DNA of 64,000 nucleotides from assembly GCF_026898095.1 (NCBI RefSeq), contig NZ_CP114015.1, positions 3,100,001-3,164,000 on the forward strand, read 5' to 3'. The notes below the pieces were generated by a model that worked only from the letters and a program-made list of their open reading frames with translations, did not search any database and was not told where the DNA came from. This DNA comes from Arthrobacter sp. ATA002. Its GTDB lineage: Bacteria > Actinomycetota > Actinomycetes > Actinomycetales > Micrococcaceae. Position numbers and translations under genes: made by a program. Below are positions 49,256-58,539 of this stretch, piece after piece; position 1 is the stretch's first letter, and each line of letters begins with the position of its first letter.

Positions 49256-50795
49256 TGCGCCCCTCCTTATTCTCGCGTTCGTGCGAAAGTGCTTCGTCAG
49301 CGCGCATCCCGGCCATCATGAGGCCAAGGACATCGCGTGAGGTGTTGCCCGGGACAATTCCCATGACTTTGCCGCCGTACAGGACGGCGATGCGGTCGGC
49401 CAGTTCCAGGACCTCGTCGAGTTCCGTGGAGACAATCAAAACCGGGGTTCCGCCGTCGCGCTCGGCCACGATCCGCTTGTGCAGGAACTCAATGGATCCG
49501 ACGTCGACGCCGCGGGTCGGCTGGGAGGCAATGAACAGCGACAGCGGACGCGAAAGTTCGCGTGCCATCACCACCTTCTGCTGGTTACCGCCGGAGAGCG
49601 TTCCCGCCGCCGCCTCGGCGGACTGGGTGCGGATGTCGAACTCCTCGATCTTTTCGGCTGCGTTGGCTGCCACGACCGCCGGCCGCATGGACAGCCCGCG
49701 CGCAAACGGAGACTTCTTGTAGCGGTTGAGGATCAGGTTCTCGGCGACGGTGAAGGGCCCGACGAGGCCGTCCACGCTGCGGTCTTCGGGAACAAAACCC
49801 ACACCGGCGTCGATGACCTGCTCAACCCGGCGTCCCACCAGTTCCTGGCCGTCCAGCATGATGGAGCCCGTGACGTGGTCCTGCAGGCCCATGATGGCCT
49901 CGGTCAGTTCAGTCTGCCCGTTGCCCTGGACACCGGCGACGGCGAGGATCTCGCCCTTCGCAATGTCAAAGCTCACGTGGTCGACAACTGCCTGACCGGT
50001 GTCTGCCAGCACCACCAGATCGCGGACGGAGAAGGTGTTGGTCCCCGGCTGAGCGGGCTCCTTGTTGAGGTTCAGGCTGACGGAGCGGCCCACCATCATG
50101 GATGCCAGCTCAGTGGTTGAAGCGCTGGGAGGCGCATCGCCCACCACCTTGCCGCGACGGATGACGGTGATAACGTCGGAAACCGCCTTGACTTCCCGCA
50201 GCTTGTGCGAGATGAAGACCACCGATTTACCGTCGTTGCAGAGCTGGCGCATGATGGCCAGCAGTTCGTCGGTTTCACGCGGCGTGAGCACTGCAGTGGG
50301 CTCGTCGAGGATCAGGACTTCAGCGTCCCGGATCAGTGCCTTGATGATTTCCACGCGCTGCTGCACGCCCACGGGGAGGTCCTCCACCACGGCATCGGGA
50401 TCAACATCGAACCCGTACTGATCGGAAATCTGGCGAATGCGTGCGCGGGTGGTATCAAGATTCAGCGTGCCGGCAAACTTGGTACTTTCATGTCCCAGCG
50501 CCACGTTTTCAGCGACGGTGAAGACCGGCACCAGCATAAAGTGCTGGTGGACCATGCCGATCCCGGATTCCATGGCGTCGCCGGGGCCGGAGAAGACAAC
50601 GGGTTTGCCGTTGATCAGAATCTGGCCCTCAGTGGGTTCGTAAAGACCGTAGAGGACGTTCATCAGCGTTGACTTGCCCGCCCCGTTCTCCCCGAGCAGG
50701 CTGTGAACCTGCCCCGGTTCGATCACCAAGTCTATGTGGTCGTTGGCAACCAAGGTGCCGAAGCGCTTGGTGATGCCCTTGAGTTCGAGTTTCAC
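49188..50795 (-). CDS. Nucleoside ABC transporter ATPase (two ABC domains)
   Basis: Double ATPase of the BMP-type importer, 535 residues from GTG 50795. Domain 1: [19 protein letters not shown], Walker [21 protein letters not shown]-loop [28 protein letters not shown] and Walker [11 protein letters not shown]. Domain 2: [17 protein letters not shown] (altered Walker A, as usual in this family), [13 protein letters not shown], signature [16 protein letters not shown] and [16 protein letters not shown]. The Ser/Gly-rich C-terminal tail overlaps the first permease gene. An intercistronic hairpin separates it from the lipoprotein gene upstream. Confidence 0.94.
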   Translation of the reverse strand: MKLELKGITKRFGTLVANDHIDLVIEPGQVHSLLGENGAGKSTLMNVLYGLYEPTEGQILINGKPVVFSGPGDAMESGIGMVHQHFMLVPVFTVAENVALGHESTKFAGTLNLDTTRARIRQISDQYGFDVDPDAVVEDLPVGVQQRVEIIKALIRDAEVLILDEPTAVLTPRETDELLAIMRQLCNDGKSVVFISHKLREVKAVSDVITVIRRGKVVGDAPPSASTTELASMMVGRSVSLNLNKEPAQPGTNTFSVRDLVVLADTGQAVVDHVSFDIAKGEILAVAGVQGNGQTELTEAIMGLQDHVTGSIMLDGQELVGRRVEQVIDAGVGFVPEDRSVDGLVGPFTVAENLILNRYKKSPFARGLSMRPAVVAANAAEKIEEFDIRTQSAEAAAGTLSGGNQQKVVMARELSRPLSLFIASQPTRGVDVGSIEFLHKRIVAERDGGTPVLIVSTELDEVLELADRIAVLYGGKVMGIVPGNTSRDVLGLMMAGMRADEALSHERENKEGRSEPGGSKQAAGRTSPPERGSGG

Positions 50796-50862
50796 AACCC
50801 CAACCAATCTGTTTGTGTCTGAAGTATGTAGGCGCCCCAAAAGGAGACTACCCGGAACAGAA

Positions 50863-50910
50863 TGAACCGCCGTCCCCCAGCTGCAACGCAGCCGGACGAA
50901 CGGCGGTTCA
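50863..50910 (-). promoter_or_regulatory. Intercistronic hairpin between lipoprotein and ATPase genes
   Basis: TGAACCGCCGT (50863-50873) and ACGGCGGTTCA (50900-50910) are perfect 11-bp complements around a 26-nt GC-rich loop. It starts 20 bp after the BMP lipoprotein stop with no T run, suggesting partial termination or 3'-end protection that keeps binding-protein mRNA above ATPase mRNA. Confidence 0.6.
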
Positions 50911-50930
50911 GGTGCCGCTTACCCCCCTGG

Positions 50931-52043
50931 TTACTGGGGGCTTGCTGCAGATTCCACGGTGATTTCACCGTCAATGATCTGGGCCTTGATCTCGTCCACG
51001 GCCGACTTCACGTCGGCCGGAACGGCGTCTTCCTGGTCATGGTACGGGGCCAGTGCAACGCCGCCGTTTTCCAGGGTGCCGATGTACGGGGTGGCGTCGA
51101 AGTTGCCTTCAACGTCTGTGGTGATGACGTCTTCAACAGCCTGGCCCATGAGCTTCATGACCGAGGTCAGGATGTACTCAGTGCCCTTGTCATTGGTCTC
51201 GAAACCGTCGGAGTCAACCCAGACAACCAGGTTGTTGCCGCCGTTGGCGTTCGCTTCAACAACGGCGTCCAGCGTGCCGCCGCCCACGGGTCCGGCGACC
51301 GGCATGATGATGTCAGCGCCCTCGTTCAGGAAGCTCTCGGTGGTGGTCTTGCCGGCCACGGTGTCCGTGAAGTTGCCAACGAAGGAGCCGGTCTGCTCCT
51401 CCTTGTTCCAGCCAAGCAGTTCAACGCTGGCGTCGTTCTGCTCGTTGAAGTACTCCACACCGTCAGCGAAGCCGTCCATGAAGATGGTCACGGTGGGAAT
51501 GTTGATGCCGCCGTAGGTGGCAACCTTGCCGGTTTCGGAGGTGCCCGCTGCTACGTAGCCCGCCAGGAAAGCGGCCTCTGCGGTGTCGTAGATAATCGGC
51601 TTGACGTTGTCGAGTTCAATACTGTTGTCATCGACAATGGCGAAGTTCCGGTCCGGGTTCGCCTCGGCAACAGACTGCGTGGCGTCAGCCAGCAGGAAGC
51701 CAACCGTCACCGTGATGTTGCAGCCTTCGCTGATCATGGAGTCGAGGTTCGGGAGGAAGTCCGTCTCCGACTGCGACTGGGCTTCCCGGATGTTGATGCC
51801 CAGGTCCGTCTCGGCAGCCTTCAGACCCTCATAGCTGGACTGGTTGAACGAGCGGTCATCAAAGCCGCCCTCGTCGGACACAATGCAGGCGGTGAAGTCA
51901 CTGTTCGCGCTGCCCGCTGCCTCGGAGGATCCATCCTCTTCTTCAGGTGCGGCGCCACAGCCGGAGAGCAGGAGCGCCGAAACGCCGAGCATGGCGGCGG
52001 AAACGCCTGCATTGCGCTTGAAGCTGCGCGGGAAGTTCTTCAA
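50931..52043 (-). CDS. BMP family nucleoside-binding lipoprotein
   Basis: Extracellular substrate-binding protein of the importer. TTG 52043 is chosen: GGAGG lies 5 nt upstream and the next residues form a lipoprotein signal peptide, NAGVSAAMLGVSALLLSGCG, with Cys at the lipobox. The mature protein starts with an acidic linker (APEEEDGSSEAAGS), then ACIVSDEGGFDDRSFNQSSY, typical of the BMP family, GCNITVTVGFLLADATQ and ADIIMPVAGPVGGGTLDAV. About 370 residues. Being first in the transcript before ATPase and permeases fits high expression of the binder. Confidence 0.92.
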   Translation of the reverse strand: MKNFPRSFKRNAGVSAAMLGVSALLLSGCGAAPEEEDGSSEAAGSANSDFTACIVSDEGGFDDRSFNQSSYEGLKAAETDLGINIREAQSQSETDFLPNLDSMISEGCNITVTVGFLLADATQSVAEANPDRNFAIVDDNSIELDNVKPIIYDTAEAAFLAGYVAAGTSETGKVATYGGINIPTVTIFMDGFADGVEYFNEQNDASVELLGWNKEEQTGSFVGNFTDTVAGKTTTESFLNEGADIIMPVAGPVGGGTLDAVVEANANGGNNLVVWVDSDGFETNDKGTEYILTSVMKLMGQAVEDVITTDVEGNFDATPYIGTLENGGVALAPYHDQEDAVPADVKSAVDEIKAQIIDGEITVESAASPQ

Positions 52044-52308
52044 TTTTCCTCCAGGAATGAAAATGGGTGCCACACGCAGAAATACTCTGTTCCTGCAGGT
52101 CCCGGGAAGGGCCGCGGTCGCGTGGTGCAGCGTTCCGTCCATCGGTGGATCGCGGCATGCCTATCCTATGGGCTGCAACACACCCTGTGATCCACATAAC
52201 CGTACGGAGGGGACATTGTTTACATGTTGTTATTATTCGCAAGCAAATGACACGGATTGTCTCTGTATTACTTGCGGTTAAGCCGCAGCCTGGTACCGGG
52301 ACCAGGGA

Positions 52309-53531
52309 CTAGTGCCGGAGGCCCCGGGCGGCACGCACGGCAGCGGCGGCCATGACGCTCACACCGCAGCTGATGGACAGCTCATCGGGATTGTAGTCCC
52401 CGCGGTGCAGGTCATAGGTTTCACCACCGGGGGTCCGCGTGCCCAGCCGCATCAGGGCGCCGGGAACGGCCTGCGTCATCCAGGCGAAGTCCTCCCTCCC
52501 ATCGACTGCGGGGCCAGGACTATGGAGTCCTCCCCCAGCTCGGCACGGGCCGCGGCTTCGAGCAGGCTGGTCTCTGCGTCGGTATTGATGACCGGCGGCA
52601 CGCCCCGGGTATGCTCCAGGCTGACCTCAACACCGAAGGGTGCCGCAGTCTGCCGCACGACGTCGTCCAGCAGTTCCCCTGCCGAGTACCAGGCCTCCGC
52701 ATCGAGGCAGCGCATCGTGCCGGACATGAACCCGTGGCCCGGAATGGCGTTGGGGGCGGAACCGGCGTGCATTTGCCCCCAAACCACCGAAACGCCGCTG
52801 CGCACGTCGATGCGGCGGGACAGCACCGCGGGGACGCTGACGGCGATCTCCGCCAGCGCAAACACCAGATCCTCGGTGAGGTGAGGCCGGGAAGTGTGCC
52901 CGCCCCGGCCTGTCAGTTCAATCCGGATGGTGTCCGAGGCGGAGGTGATGGCCCCGATTCGGGTGCCCACCGAGCCGGCGTCAATCCGGGGATCGCAGTG
53001 CAGGGCCACAATTCTCGGCAACCCCTCCAGCACGCCCTGCCGGATGACTCCCAGCGCTCCGCCGGGCATGACTTCCTCCGCCGGCTGGAAAATGATCCGG
53101 ACGCGTCCGCCGAGGTTTCCCGCCGCGTGCAGCTTGGCAAGGACCAGCGCCGATCCCACCATGACGGTGGTGTGGATGTCGTGGCCGCACGCGTGGGTAA
53201 TGCCTGTATTAACGGAGGCATAGGGAAGGTTCGTTTCTTCAAGCACCGGCAGCGCGTCAATGTCCGCGCGCAGCCCGATCCGAAGCGGCCCCTCACCGAT
53301 GTCGACATAGGCACCGGTGCCCTCCAGGCGGACGGGGTGCAGTCCGGCCCCTTCGAGGGCTTCCACGATCCTGTCAGTGGTCCTGAACTCCTTCGTCGAC
53401 AGCTCCGGGTGCCGGTGCAGGTCCCGCCGGAAGGCAATCAGCTCCCCCAGCAGCGGAGCAACGCTGCCGCGCATTGACGGAACCGGGGAACTGTTGAGTG
53501 GGATCGTAGGCACAAATTCAAGATTAGCCAC
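52309..53531 (-). CDS. M20 family amidohydrolase (one frame break)
   Basis: Metallopeptidase-like amidohydrolase of the HipO/aminoacylase type. Conserved: FRRDLHRHPELSTKEF, LRADIDALPVLEE, THACGHDIHTTVMVG (metal ligands), FQPAEEVMPGGA and GRGGHTSRPH. The frame breaks near 52494 (ATGGGAGGGAGGAC; one missing base) and continues EDFAWMTQAVPGALMRLGTR to TAG at 52309-52311, ending VMAAAAVRAARGLRH. Restored length is about 407 residues. Substrate unknown; N-acyl amino acids are usual. It lies downstream of manC after a hairpin. Confidence 0.88.
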
Positions 53532-53567
53532 TGAGGCTGCTGTTGCGGGAACCGTGTGACGATCTTC

Positions 53568-53593
53568 AGCGCCAACGGCACCGGGTTGGCGCT
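53568..53593. terminator. Hairpin between manC and the amidohydrolase gene
   Basis: AGCGCCAAC (53568-53576) and GTTGGCGCT (53585-53593) are perfect complements with an 8-nt loop, 9 bp after the manC stop. No T run follows. Confidence 0.55.
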
Positions 53594-53602
53594 GTTCAGC
53601 GG

Positions 53603-54742
53603 TTACAGGACGTCGGTGTCACCGCTGGCCTTGAGGTGCTCCACAGCCTTCTTGACCTCCTGCGCGTGCTCCTTCGTGGTGACCAGCAGGGCGTCCAGGG
53701 TGTCGACAATGACCACGTCCTCAATGCCGATCAGCGCGATGACCCGCTTGGTGTCGGAGACAACGATGCCGGAGGCGTTTTCCGAATACACCCGCGCGCC
53801 TTCACCCATGACGGTAAGGTCGCTGTTCTCCGCCGCGGGGTTGAGCCGTCCGATGGCAGCAAAGTCGCCGACGTCGTCCCAGCTGAAGATGCCCGGGATC
53901 ATGGCAACGTCCCCGGCCGCCGCTGCGGGCTCCGCGACCGCGTAGTCGATGGCGGTCTTGGGCAGCGTGGGCCAAACCCGGCGCACCACGTCACGCCGCG
54001 ACGGGGTGTCCCAGGCATCGGCGATTTCCATCAGGCCGCTGTGAAGTTCGGGTTCGTTGGCTCTCAGGTGCTTGAGCATGAGGGCCACGGGAGCGACAAA
54101 CATTCCGGCGTTCCAGCTGTAGCGGCCGTTCGCCAGGTAGGTGCGGGCAACGTCCGCGGAGGGCTTTTCGACGAATTCCACCACGGCGTGCGCGCTGGGG
54201 GCGCCGGCGATATCCAGGGTGTCTCCCGCGCGGATGTATCCGAAACCGGTGGCAGCGTGCGTGGGGTGGATTCCGATGGTGACGATGTATCCCTGCGCCG
54301 CCGTATGGATAGCTTCCCGGACGGCGTCCTGGAACACGTCGACCGGTGCGATGACCTGGTCCGCGGCGAAGGATCCCATAATGATGTCCGGGTCCCGCTT
54401 GTAAAGGATGGCTGCCGCCAGGCCGATGGCCGCCGCCGAGTCCTTGGGCTCCAGCTCCAGGACCAGGTTTTCGCTGGTGATTTCCGGAAGCTGCTTCCGT
54501 ACCGCCTGCCGGTGCAGGGTTCCCGTGACAACCATGACGCGGTCCCCGCTGAGCGGGCGCAGCCGGTCGTAGGTGGCCCGGATGAGCGTGGAGCCGGAGC
54601 CCGTCAGGTCATGCAGGAACTTCGGAGCGGCCGCACGGGACAGCGGCCACAGCCGTGTTCCTACGCCGCCGGCGGGAATGACGCCGTAAAAGCGGTTCAA
54701 ATCCGCGGAGGGAAGGTTGGGTTCTACCGGTTCTGTACTCAT
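53603..54742 (-). CDS. manC: Mannose-1-phosphate guanylyltransferase
   Basis: Makes GDP-mannose from mannose-1-phosphate and GTP for mannosylated lipids and glycans. 379 residues from ATG 54742. The nucleotide-binding start is YGVIPAGGVGTRLWPLSR; the sugar-binding motif is VVEFVEKPSADVA; SWNAGMFVAPVALML and PGIFSWDDVGDF follow. It has only the guanylyltransferase domain, without the isomerase domain of bifunctional enzymes, which fits a separate manA. Upstream extension to 54799 is rejected because it enters the sdh promoter region. Confidence 0.93.
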   Translation of the reverse strand: MSTEPVEPNLPSADLNRFYGVIPAGGVGTRLWPLSRAAAPKFLHDLTGSGSTLIRATYDRLRPLSGDRVMVVTGTLHRQAVRKQLPEITSENLVLELEPKDSAAAIGLAAAILYKRDPDIIMGSFAADQVIAPVDVFQDAVREAIHTAAQGYIVTIGIHPTHAATGFGYIRAGDTLDIAGAPSAHAVVEFVEKPSADVARTYLANGRYSWNAGMFVAPVALMLKHLRANEPELHSGLMEIADAWDTPSRRDVVRRVWPTLPKTAIDYAVAEPAAAAGDVAMIPGIFSWDDVGDFAAIGRLNPAAENSDLTVMGEGARVYSENASGIVVSDTKRVIALIGIEDVVIVDTLDALLVTTKEHAQEVKKAVEHLKASGDTDVL

Positions 54743-54807
54743 CAGAGCCAAGATTAGCCGACGCGGCCGGGCGCCGGCCGGAGGCAGGTCCGCCAGCACT
54801 GCCTGAA

Positions 54808-54869
54808 TGTAACGAGCGTCACAGGATAGGGCCGCCTAAATTGAAAGCGCTCAGCGGGGCACCTAGATT
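54808..54869 (+). promoter_or_regulatory. sdhCDAB promoter with CRP/GlxR-like site
   Basis: A -35-like TTGAAA (54841-54846) and -10-like TAGATT (54864-54869) are exactly 17 bp apart. Upstream, TGTAACGAGCGTCACA (54808-54823) matches TGTGA-N6-TCACA with one mismatch; its centre would lie about 60 bp upstream of the expected transcription start, a classic activating position. Confidence 0.65.
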
Positions 54870-54956
54870 ATGCTTGAGCTTATATTGCTGTCGCACCGGC
54901 GTCATCACTGCGTGGAAGACACGCCAGCGCCGCTGCGTCGCAGGGAGGAAAATTCA

Positions 54957-55337
54957 GTGTCGAAGTTACCAGCAGGCACTCTCTACCGCGGCCGCGAAGG
55001 CCAGTGGTCGTGGGTTGCACACCGCATTACCGGCGTGGTGATTTTCTTCTTCCTTTTGGTCCACGTGTTGGATACCTCGCTGGTGCGGGTGTCGCCGGAG
55101 GCCTACAACGTCGTGATCGGCGCATACAAGAACCCCATCATGGGCCTCGGCGAGCTCGGTCTCGTCGCCGCCATCGTGTTCCACGCCTTCAACGGCGTGC
55201 GTGTGATCCTGATCGATTTCTGGAAGAAGGGCCCCAAGTACCAGCGCCAGATGCTGTGGAGCGTTGTCGGACTTTGGGCTATCACCATGATCGGCTTCTC
55301 CATTCGCCACCTTCCCATCGTTTTCGGGGGTCACTAA
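54957..55337 (+). CDS. sdhC: Succinate dehydrogenase cytochrome b556 subunit
   Basis: Membrane anchor that binds heme and quinone for the succinate dehydrogenase complex. 126 residues from GTG 54957 (VSKLPAGTLYRGREGQWSW) with GGGAGGAAAA upstream. Three transmembrane helices: ITGVVIFFFLLVHVLDTSLV, LGLVAAIVFHAFNGVRVILI and MLWSVVGLWAITMIGFSI. Heme or quinone-site residues are in HRITGVV and HAFNGVR. First gene of sdhCDAB, 3 bp before sdhD. Confidence 0.93.
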   Translation: MSKLPAGTLYRGREGQWSWVAHRITGVVIFFFLLVHVLDTSLVRVSPEAYNVVIGAYKNPIMGLGELGLVAAIVFHAFNGVRVILIDFWKKGPKYQRQMLWSVVGLWAITMIGFSIRHLPIVFGGH

Positions 55338-55340
55338 GCC

Positions 55341-55820
55341 ATGAGCACCACAACCAATGACGCCGCCTCCATCGAGGCTCCCCGCTCCGGCCGCATCGCC
55401 CCGAGATACGCCCGCACGCCGGGCGGCAAAGGCAACTTCGAGATGTTGGCATGGCTGTTCATGCGCATCTCCGGTGCCATCCTGATTGTCCTGATCTTTA
55501 CGCACCTCTTCGTGAACCTCATGGTCGGCGACGGCATCCAGGCCGTCGACTTCGGTTTCGTAGCCGGCAAGTGGGCCAGCCCGCTCTGGCAGGTCTGGGA
55601 CCTGGTCATGCTGTGGCTAGCAATGCTGCACGGCACCAACGGCGTCCGCGTCATCATTAACGACTACGCGGACAAGAACACCACCCGGATGACGCTCAAG
55701 AGCATCCTCTACATTGCTTCGCTCGTGATAATCGTGCTCGGCACCCTGGTGATCTTCACCTTCGATCCCTGCCCCGCCGGAGCTCCCGCAGATCTCCTCG
55801 CGGACTTCTGCAACGCCTAG
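55341..55820 (+). CDS. sdhD: Succinate dehydrogenase hydrophobic anchor subunit
   Basis: Second membrane anchor, 159 residues. About 30 polar residues (containing RYARTPGGKGNFEM) come before three helices: LAWLFMRISGAILIVLIFTH, WQVWDLVMLWLAMLHGTNGV and SILYIASLVIIVLGTLVIF. Conserved His occurs in IFTHLFVNLM and LHGTNGVRVIINDY. The C-terminus has two Cys (FDPCPAGAP, LADFCNA). A 74-bp gap to sdhA contains a short GC hairpin. Confidence 0.93.
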   Translation: MSTTTNDAASIEAPRSGRIAPRYARTPGGKGNFEMLAWLFMRISGAILIVLIFTHLFVNLMVGDGIQAVDFGFVAGKWASPLWQVWDLVMLWLAMLHGTNGVRVIINDYADKNTTRMTLKSILYIASLVIIVLGTLVIFTFDPCPAGAPADLLADFCNA

Positions 55821-55894
55821 CCGCAGCGTCCGCGTCCACCCGGGCGCGGACCACCACGAACGTTTTCCACGTAACAACAGAAAGAGCATCTGGT

Positions 55895-57661
55895 ATGCAG
55901 GTCCATAAGTACGACGTCGTAATTGTCGGCGCCGGCGGCGCCGGTATGCGTGCCGCCATCGAATCCGGCCAGCGCGCACGTACGGCGGTACTGACCAAGC
56001 TGTACCCCACCCGCTCGCACACCGGTGCAGCACAGGGCGGCATGTGCGCAGCACTGGCCAACGTCGAAGAAGACAACTGGGAGTGGCACACCTTTGACAC
56101 GGTCAAGGGCGGCGACTACCTCGTAGACCAGGACGCAGCGGAGGTTATGGCCAAGGAGGCCATCGACGCGGTCCTGGATCTGGAAAAGATGGGCCTGCCG
56201 TTCAACCGCACGCCCGAAGGCCGGATCGATCAGCGCCGCTTTGGCGGCCACACCCGCGACCATGGCAAGGCGCCGGTCCGCCGGGCGTGCTACGCAGCTG
56301 ACCGCACCGGCCACATGATCCTGCAGACGCTGTACCAAAACTGCGTCAAGCACAACGTGGAGTTCTACAACGAGTACTACGTGCTCGACCTGCTGACCGT
56401 CGAGGACAGCTTTGGCCAGAAGCGCGTTGCCGGTGTCGTGTCCTACGACCTGGCCAGCGGAGAACTGCACGTTTTCCAGGCCAAGTCCGTTGTGTTCGCC
56501 TCCGGTGGCGCCGGAAAAGTCTTCAAGACCACATCCAATGCCCAAACCCTCACCGGTGACGGCATGGCCATCGCGTTCCGCCGCGGCATCCCCCTGGAAG
56601 ACATGGAGTTCTTCCAGTTCCACCCGACCGGCCTCGCCGGCCTGGGCATCCTGCTTTCCGAAGCAGCACGCGGCGAAGGTGCCATCCTGCGCAATTCGGA
56701 GGGTGAGCGCTTCATGGAGCGTTACGCCCCGACCATCAAGGATCTGGCCCCGCGTGACATTGTTGCCCGTTCCATGGCCAACGAAGTCCGTGAAGGCCGC
56801 GGCTGCGGCCCGAACAAGGACTATGTCCTGCTGGACCTGACACACCTGGAGCCGGCACACATTGATGCCAAGCTCCCGGACATCACCGAGTTCGCCCGCA
56901 CGTACCTCGGCGTGGAGCCCTACACCGAGCCGGTACCGGTCTTCCCGACGGCCCACTACGCCATGGGCGGCATCCCCACCAACATCAAGGCCGAGGTTCT
57001 GCAGGACAATGACACCGTTGTCCCGGGGCTTTACGCGGCTGGAGAAGTTGCCTGCGTGTCGGTGCACGGCTCCAACCGCCTGGGCACCAATTCGCTGCTG
57101 GACATCAACGTGTTCGGCAAGCGCGCCGGTATCCAGGCCGCCGAGTACGCCCTGACCGCTGATTTCGTGGACCTGCCGGAGAATCCGGAAGCCACCACCA
57201 TCGGGATGCTGGACCTGGTCCGTAATTCCGAGGGCACCGAGCGGGTTGCCGAAATCCGCCGGGACCTGCAGAACACCATGGATGCCAACATGCAGGTGTT
57301 CCGCTCCGCAGAAACCCTGAACCAGGTGCTGACTGACATTGCCTCGCTCGAAGAGCGGTACAAGAAGATCAGCGTCCAGGACAAGGGCAAGCGCTTCAAC
57401 CTGGACCTGCTGGAAGCCGTGGAGCTGGGCTTCCTGCTGGAACTGGCCAAGGTGATGACCGTGGCAGCCCTGCACCGTGAAGAATCACGCGGCGGACACT
57501 TCCGCGAGGACTTCCCCGAGCGGGACGACGAGAATTTCATGAAGCATTCGATGGCGTACAAGGTTGATGAAGCTGCCAATGACGAGCACACCGCCGGCAT
57601 TCGGCTGGACACCAAGCCGGTCATCTTCACGCGCTACGAGCCAATGGTGAGGAAGTACTAA
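55895..57661 (+). CDS. sdhA: Succinate dehydrogenase flavoprotein subunit
   Basis: Oxidises succinate to fumarate with covalently bound FAD. 588 residues, the usual length. Motifs: HKYDVVIVGAGGAGMRAAIE (FAD fold), TRSHTGAAQGGMCAAL (FAD-linking His), FQFHPTGLAGLGIL and RGEGAILRNSEGERFMERYA (active site), HYAMGGIPTN, and GLYAAGEVACVSVHGSNRLG. The C-terminal helical domain has HREESRGGHFREDFPERDD. The stop TAA shares its last base with the sdhB ATG. Confidence 0.97.
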   Translation: MQVHKYDVVIVGAGGAGMRAAIESGQRARTAVLTKLYPTRSHTGAAQGGMCAALANVEEDNWEWHTFDTVKGGDYLVDQDAAEVMAKEAIDAVLDLEKMGLPFNRTPEGRIDQRRFGGHTRDHGKAPVRRACYAADRTGHMILQTLYQNCVKHNVEFYNEYYVLDLLTVEDSFGQKRVAGVVSYDLASGELHVFQAKSVVFASGGAGKVFKTTSNAQTLTGDGMAIAFRRGIPLEDMEFFQFHPTGLAGLGILLSEAARGEGAILRNSEGERFMERYAPTIKDLAPRDIVARSMANEVREGRGCGPNKDYVLLDLTHLEPAHIDAKLPDITEFARTYLGVEPYTEPVPVFPTAHYAMGGIPTNIKAEVLQDNDTVVPGLYAAGEVACVSVHGSNRLGTNSLLDINVFGKRAGIQAAEYALTADFVDLPENPEATTIGMLDLVRNSEGTERVAEIRRDLQNTMDANMQVFRSAETLNQVLTDIASLEERYKKISVQDKGKRFNLDLLEAVELGFLLELAKVMTVAALHREESRGGHFREDFPERDDENFMKHSMAYKVDEAANDEHTAGIRLDTKPVIFTRYEPMVRKY

Positions 57662-58437
57662 TGACAACGGAAATCGCGGAGCCAGCCTCCAAGATCGAAC
57701 TCCCGGAATCTGTGGGCGGGGACATCCCCTCCTTTGAAATCACGCTCAAGGTCCGCCGCTACAATCCCGAGGTTTCCGACGAAGCCTACTGGGATGAGTG
57801 GAAGCTGACCATGTACGGCACCGACCGTGTGCTGGACGCGCTGCACAAGGTCAAGTGGGAGCACGACGGTTCCGTGACCTTCCGGCGCTCCTGCGGCCAC
57901 GGCGTCTGCGGCTCCGATGCCATGCGCATCAACGGACGCAACCGTCTGGCCTGCAAGACCCTCCTGAAGGACCTGGACACCTCCAAGCCGATCCTCGTCG
58001 AACCCATCAAGGGCCTGCCGGTGGAAAAGGACCTGATCGTGGACATGGAGCCGTTCTTCCAGTCCTACCGGGAGATCATGCCGTTCCTCATCAGCAAGGG
58101 CCACGAGCCCACGAAGGAGCGCCTGCAGTCCGCCGAGGACCGTGAGCGCTTTGACGACACCACCAAGTGCATCCTGTGCGCCGCGTGCACGTCCTCGTGC
58201 CCGGTGTTCTGGACTGACGGCCAGTACTTTGGTCCGGCCGCCATCGTGAACGCGCACCGCTTCATCTTCGACTCGCGCGATGATGCCGGAGACATGCGCC
58301 TGGAAATCCTGAACGACAAGGAAGGCGTGTGGCGCTGCCGCACCACCTTCAACTGTTCCGAAGCATGCCCCCGCGGCATCCAGGTCACCAAGGCCATTGC
58401 CGAGGTCAAGCAGGCCATCCTGAGCCGCTCGGTCTAG
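57661..58437 (+). CDS. sdhB: Succinate dehydrogenase iron-sulfur subunit
   Basis: Carries three iron-sulfur clusters from SdhA to quinone. 258 residues. 2Fe-2S ligands: RRSCGHGVCGSDAMRI, then NRLACKTLL. 4Fe-4S: CILCAACTSSCPVFW. 3Fe-4S and last ligands: CRTTFNCSEACPRGIQVT. N-terminal SFEITLKVRRYNPE begins the ferredoxin-like domain. Last gene of the operon, followed by a strong terminator. Confidence 0.97.
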   Translation: MTTEIAEPASKIELPESVGGDIPSFEITLKVRRYNPEVSDEAYWDEWKLTMYGTDRVLDALHKVKWEHDGSVTFRRSCGHGVCGSDAMRINGRNRLACKTLLKDLDTSKPILVEPIKGLPVEKDLIVDMEPFFQSYREIMPFLISKGHEPTKERLQSAEDRERFDDTTKCILCAACTSSCPVFWTDGQYFGPAAIVNAHRFIFDSRDDAGDMRLEILNDKEGVWRCRTTFNCSEACPRGIQVTKAIAEVKQAILSRSV

Positions 58438-58459
58438 CAGCGCCTAACACCGCGCGGGA

Positions 58460-58500
58460 GGCGGCGTCTCCAGTCCGTTACGGCTGGGGACGCCGCCTTT
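58460..58500 (+). terminator. Terminator of sdhCDAB
   Basis: GGCGGCGTCTCCAG (58460-58473) pairs with CTGGGGACGCCGCC (58484-58497), a 14-bp stem with one G-U pair, followed by TTT. It lies 22 bp after the sdhB stop. Confidence 0.88.
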
Positions 58501-58539
58501 CCGCTGCCCACCCGCATTCCCCGTTTAAGGTACGTTCCC

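Noticed and set aside
52044..52308. Promoter and operator of the BMP lipoprotein gene
   Set aside because: The 265-bp gap must hold a promoter, but candidate -35/-10 pairs have poor spacing and the TGTGATCCACAT segment lacks the second CRP half-site, so none is listed.
53532..53602. Riboswitch or leader peptide before the amidohydrolase gene
   Set aside because: Only a simple hairpin with no T run is visible, and it sits right after the manC stop, so a terminator-like role is simpler.
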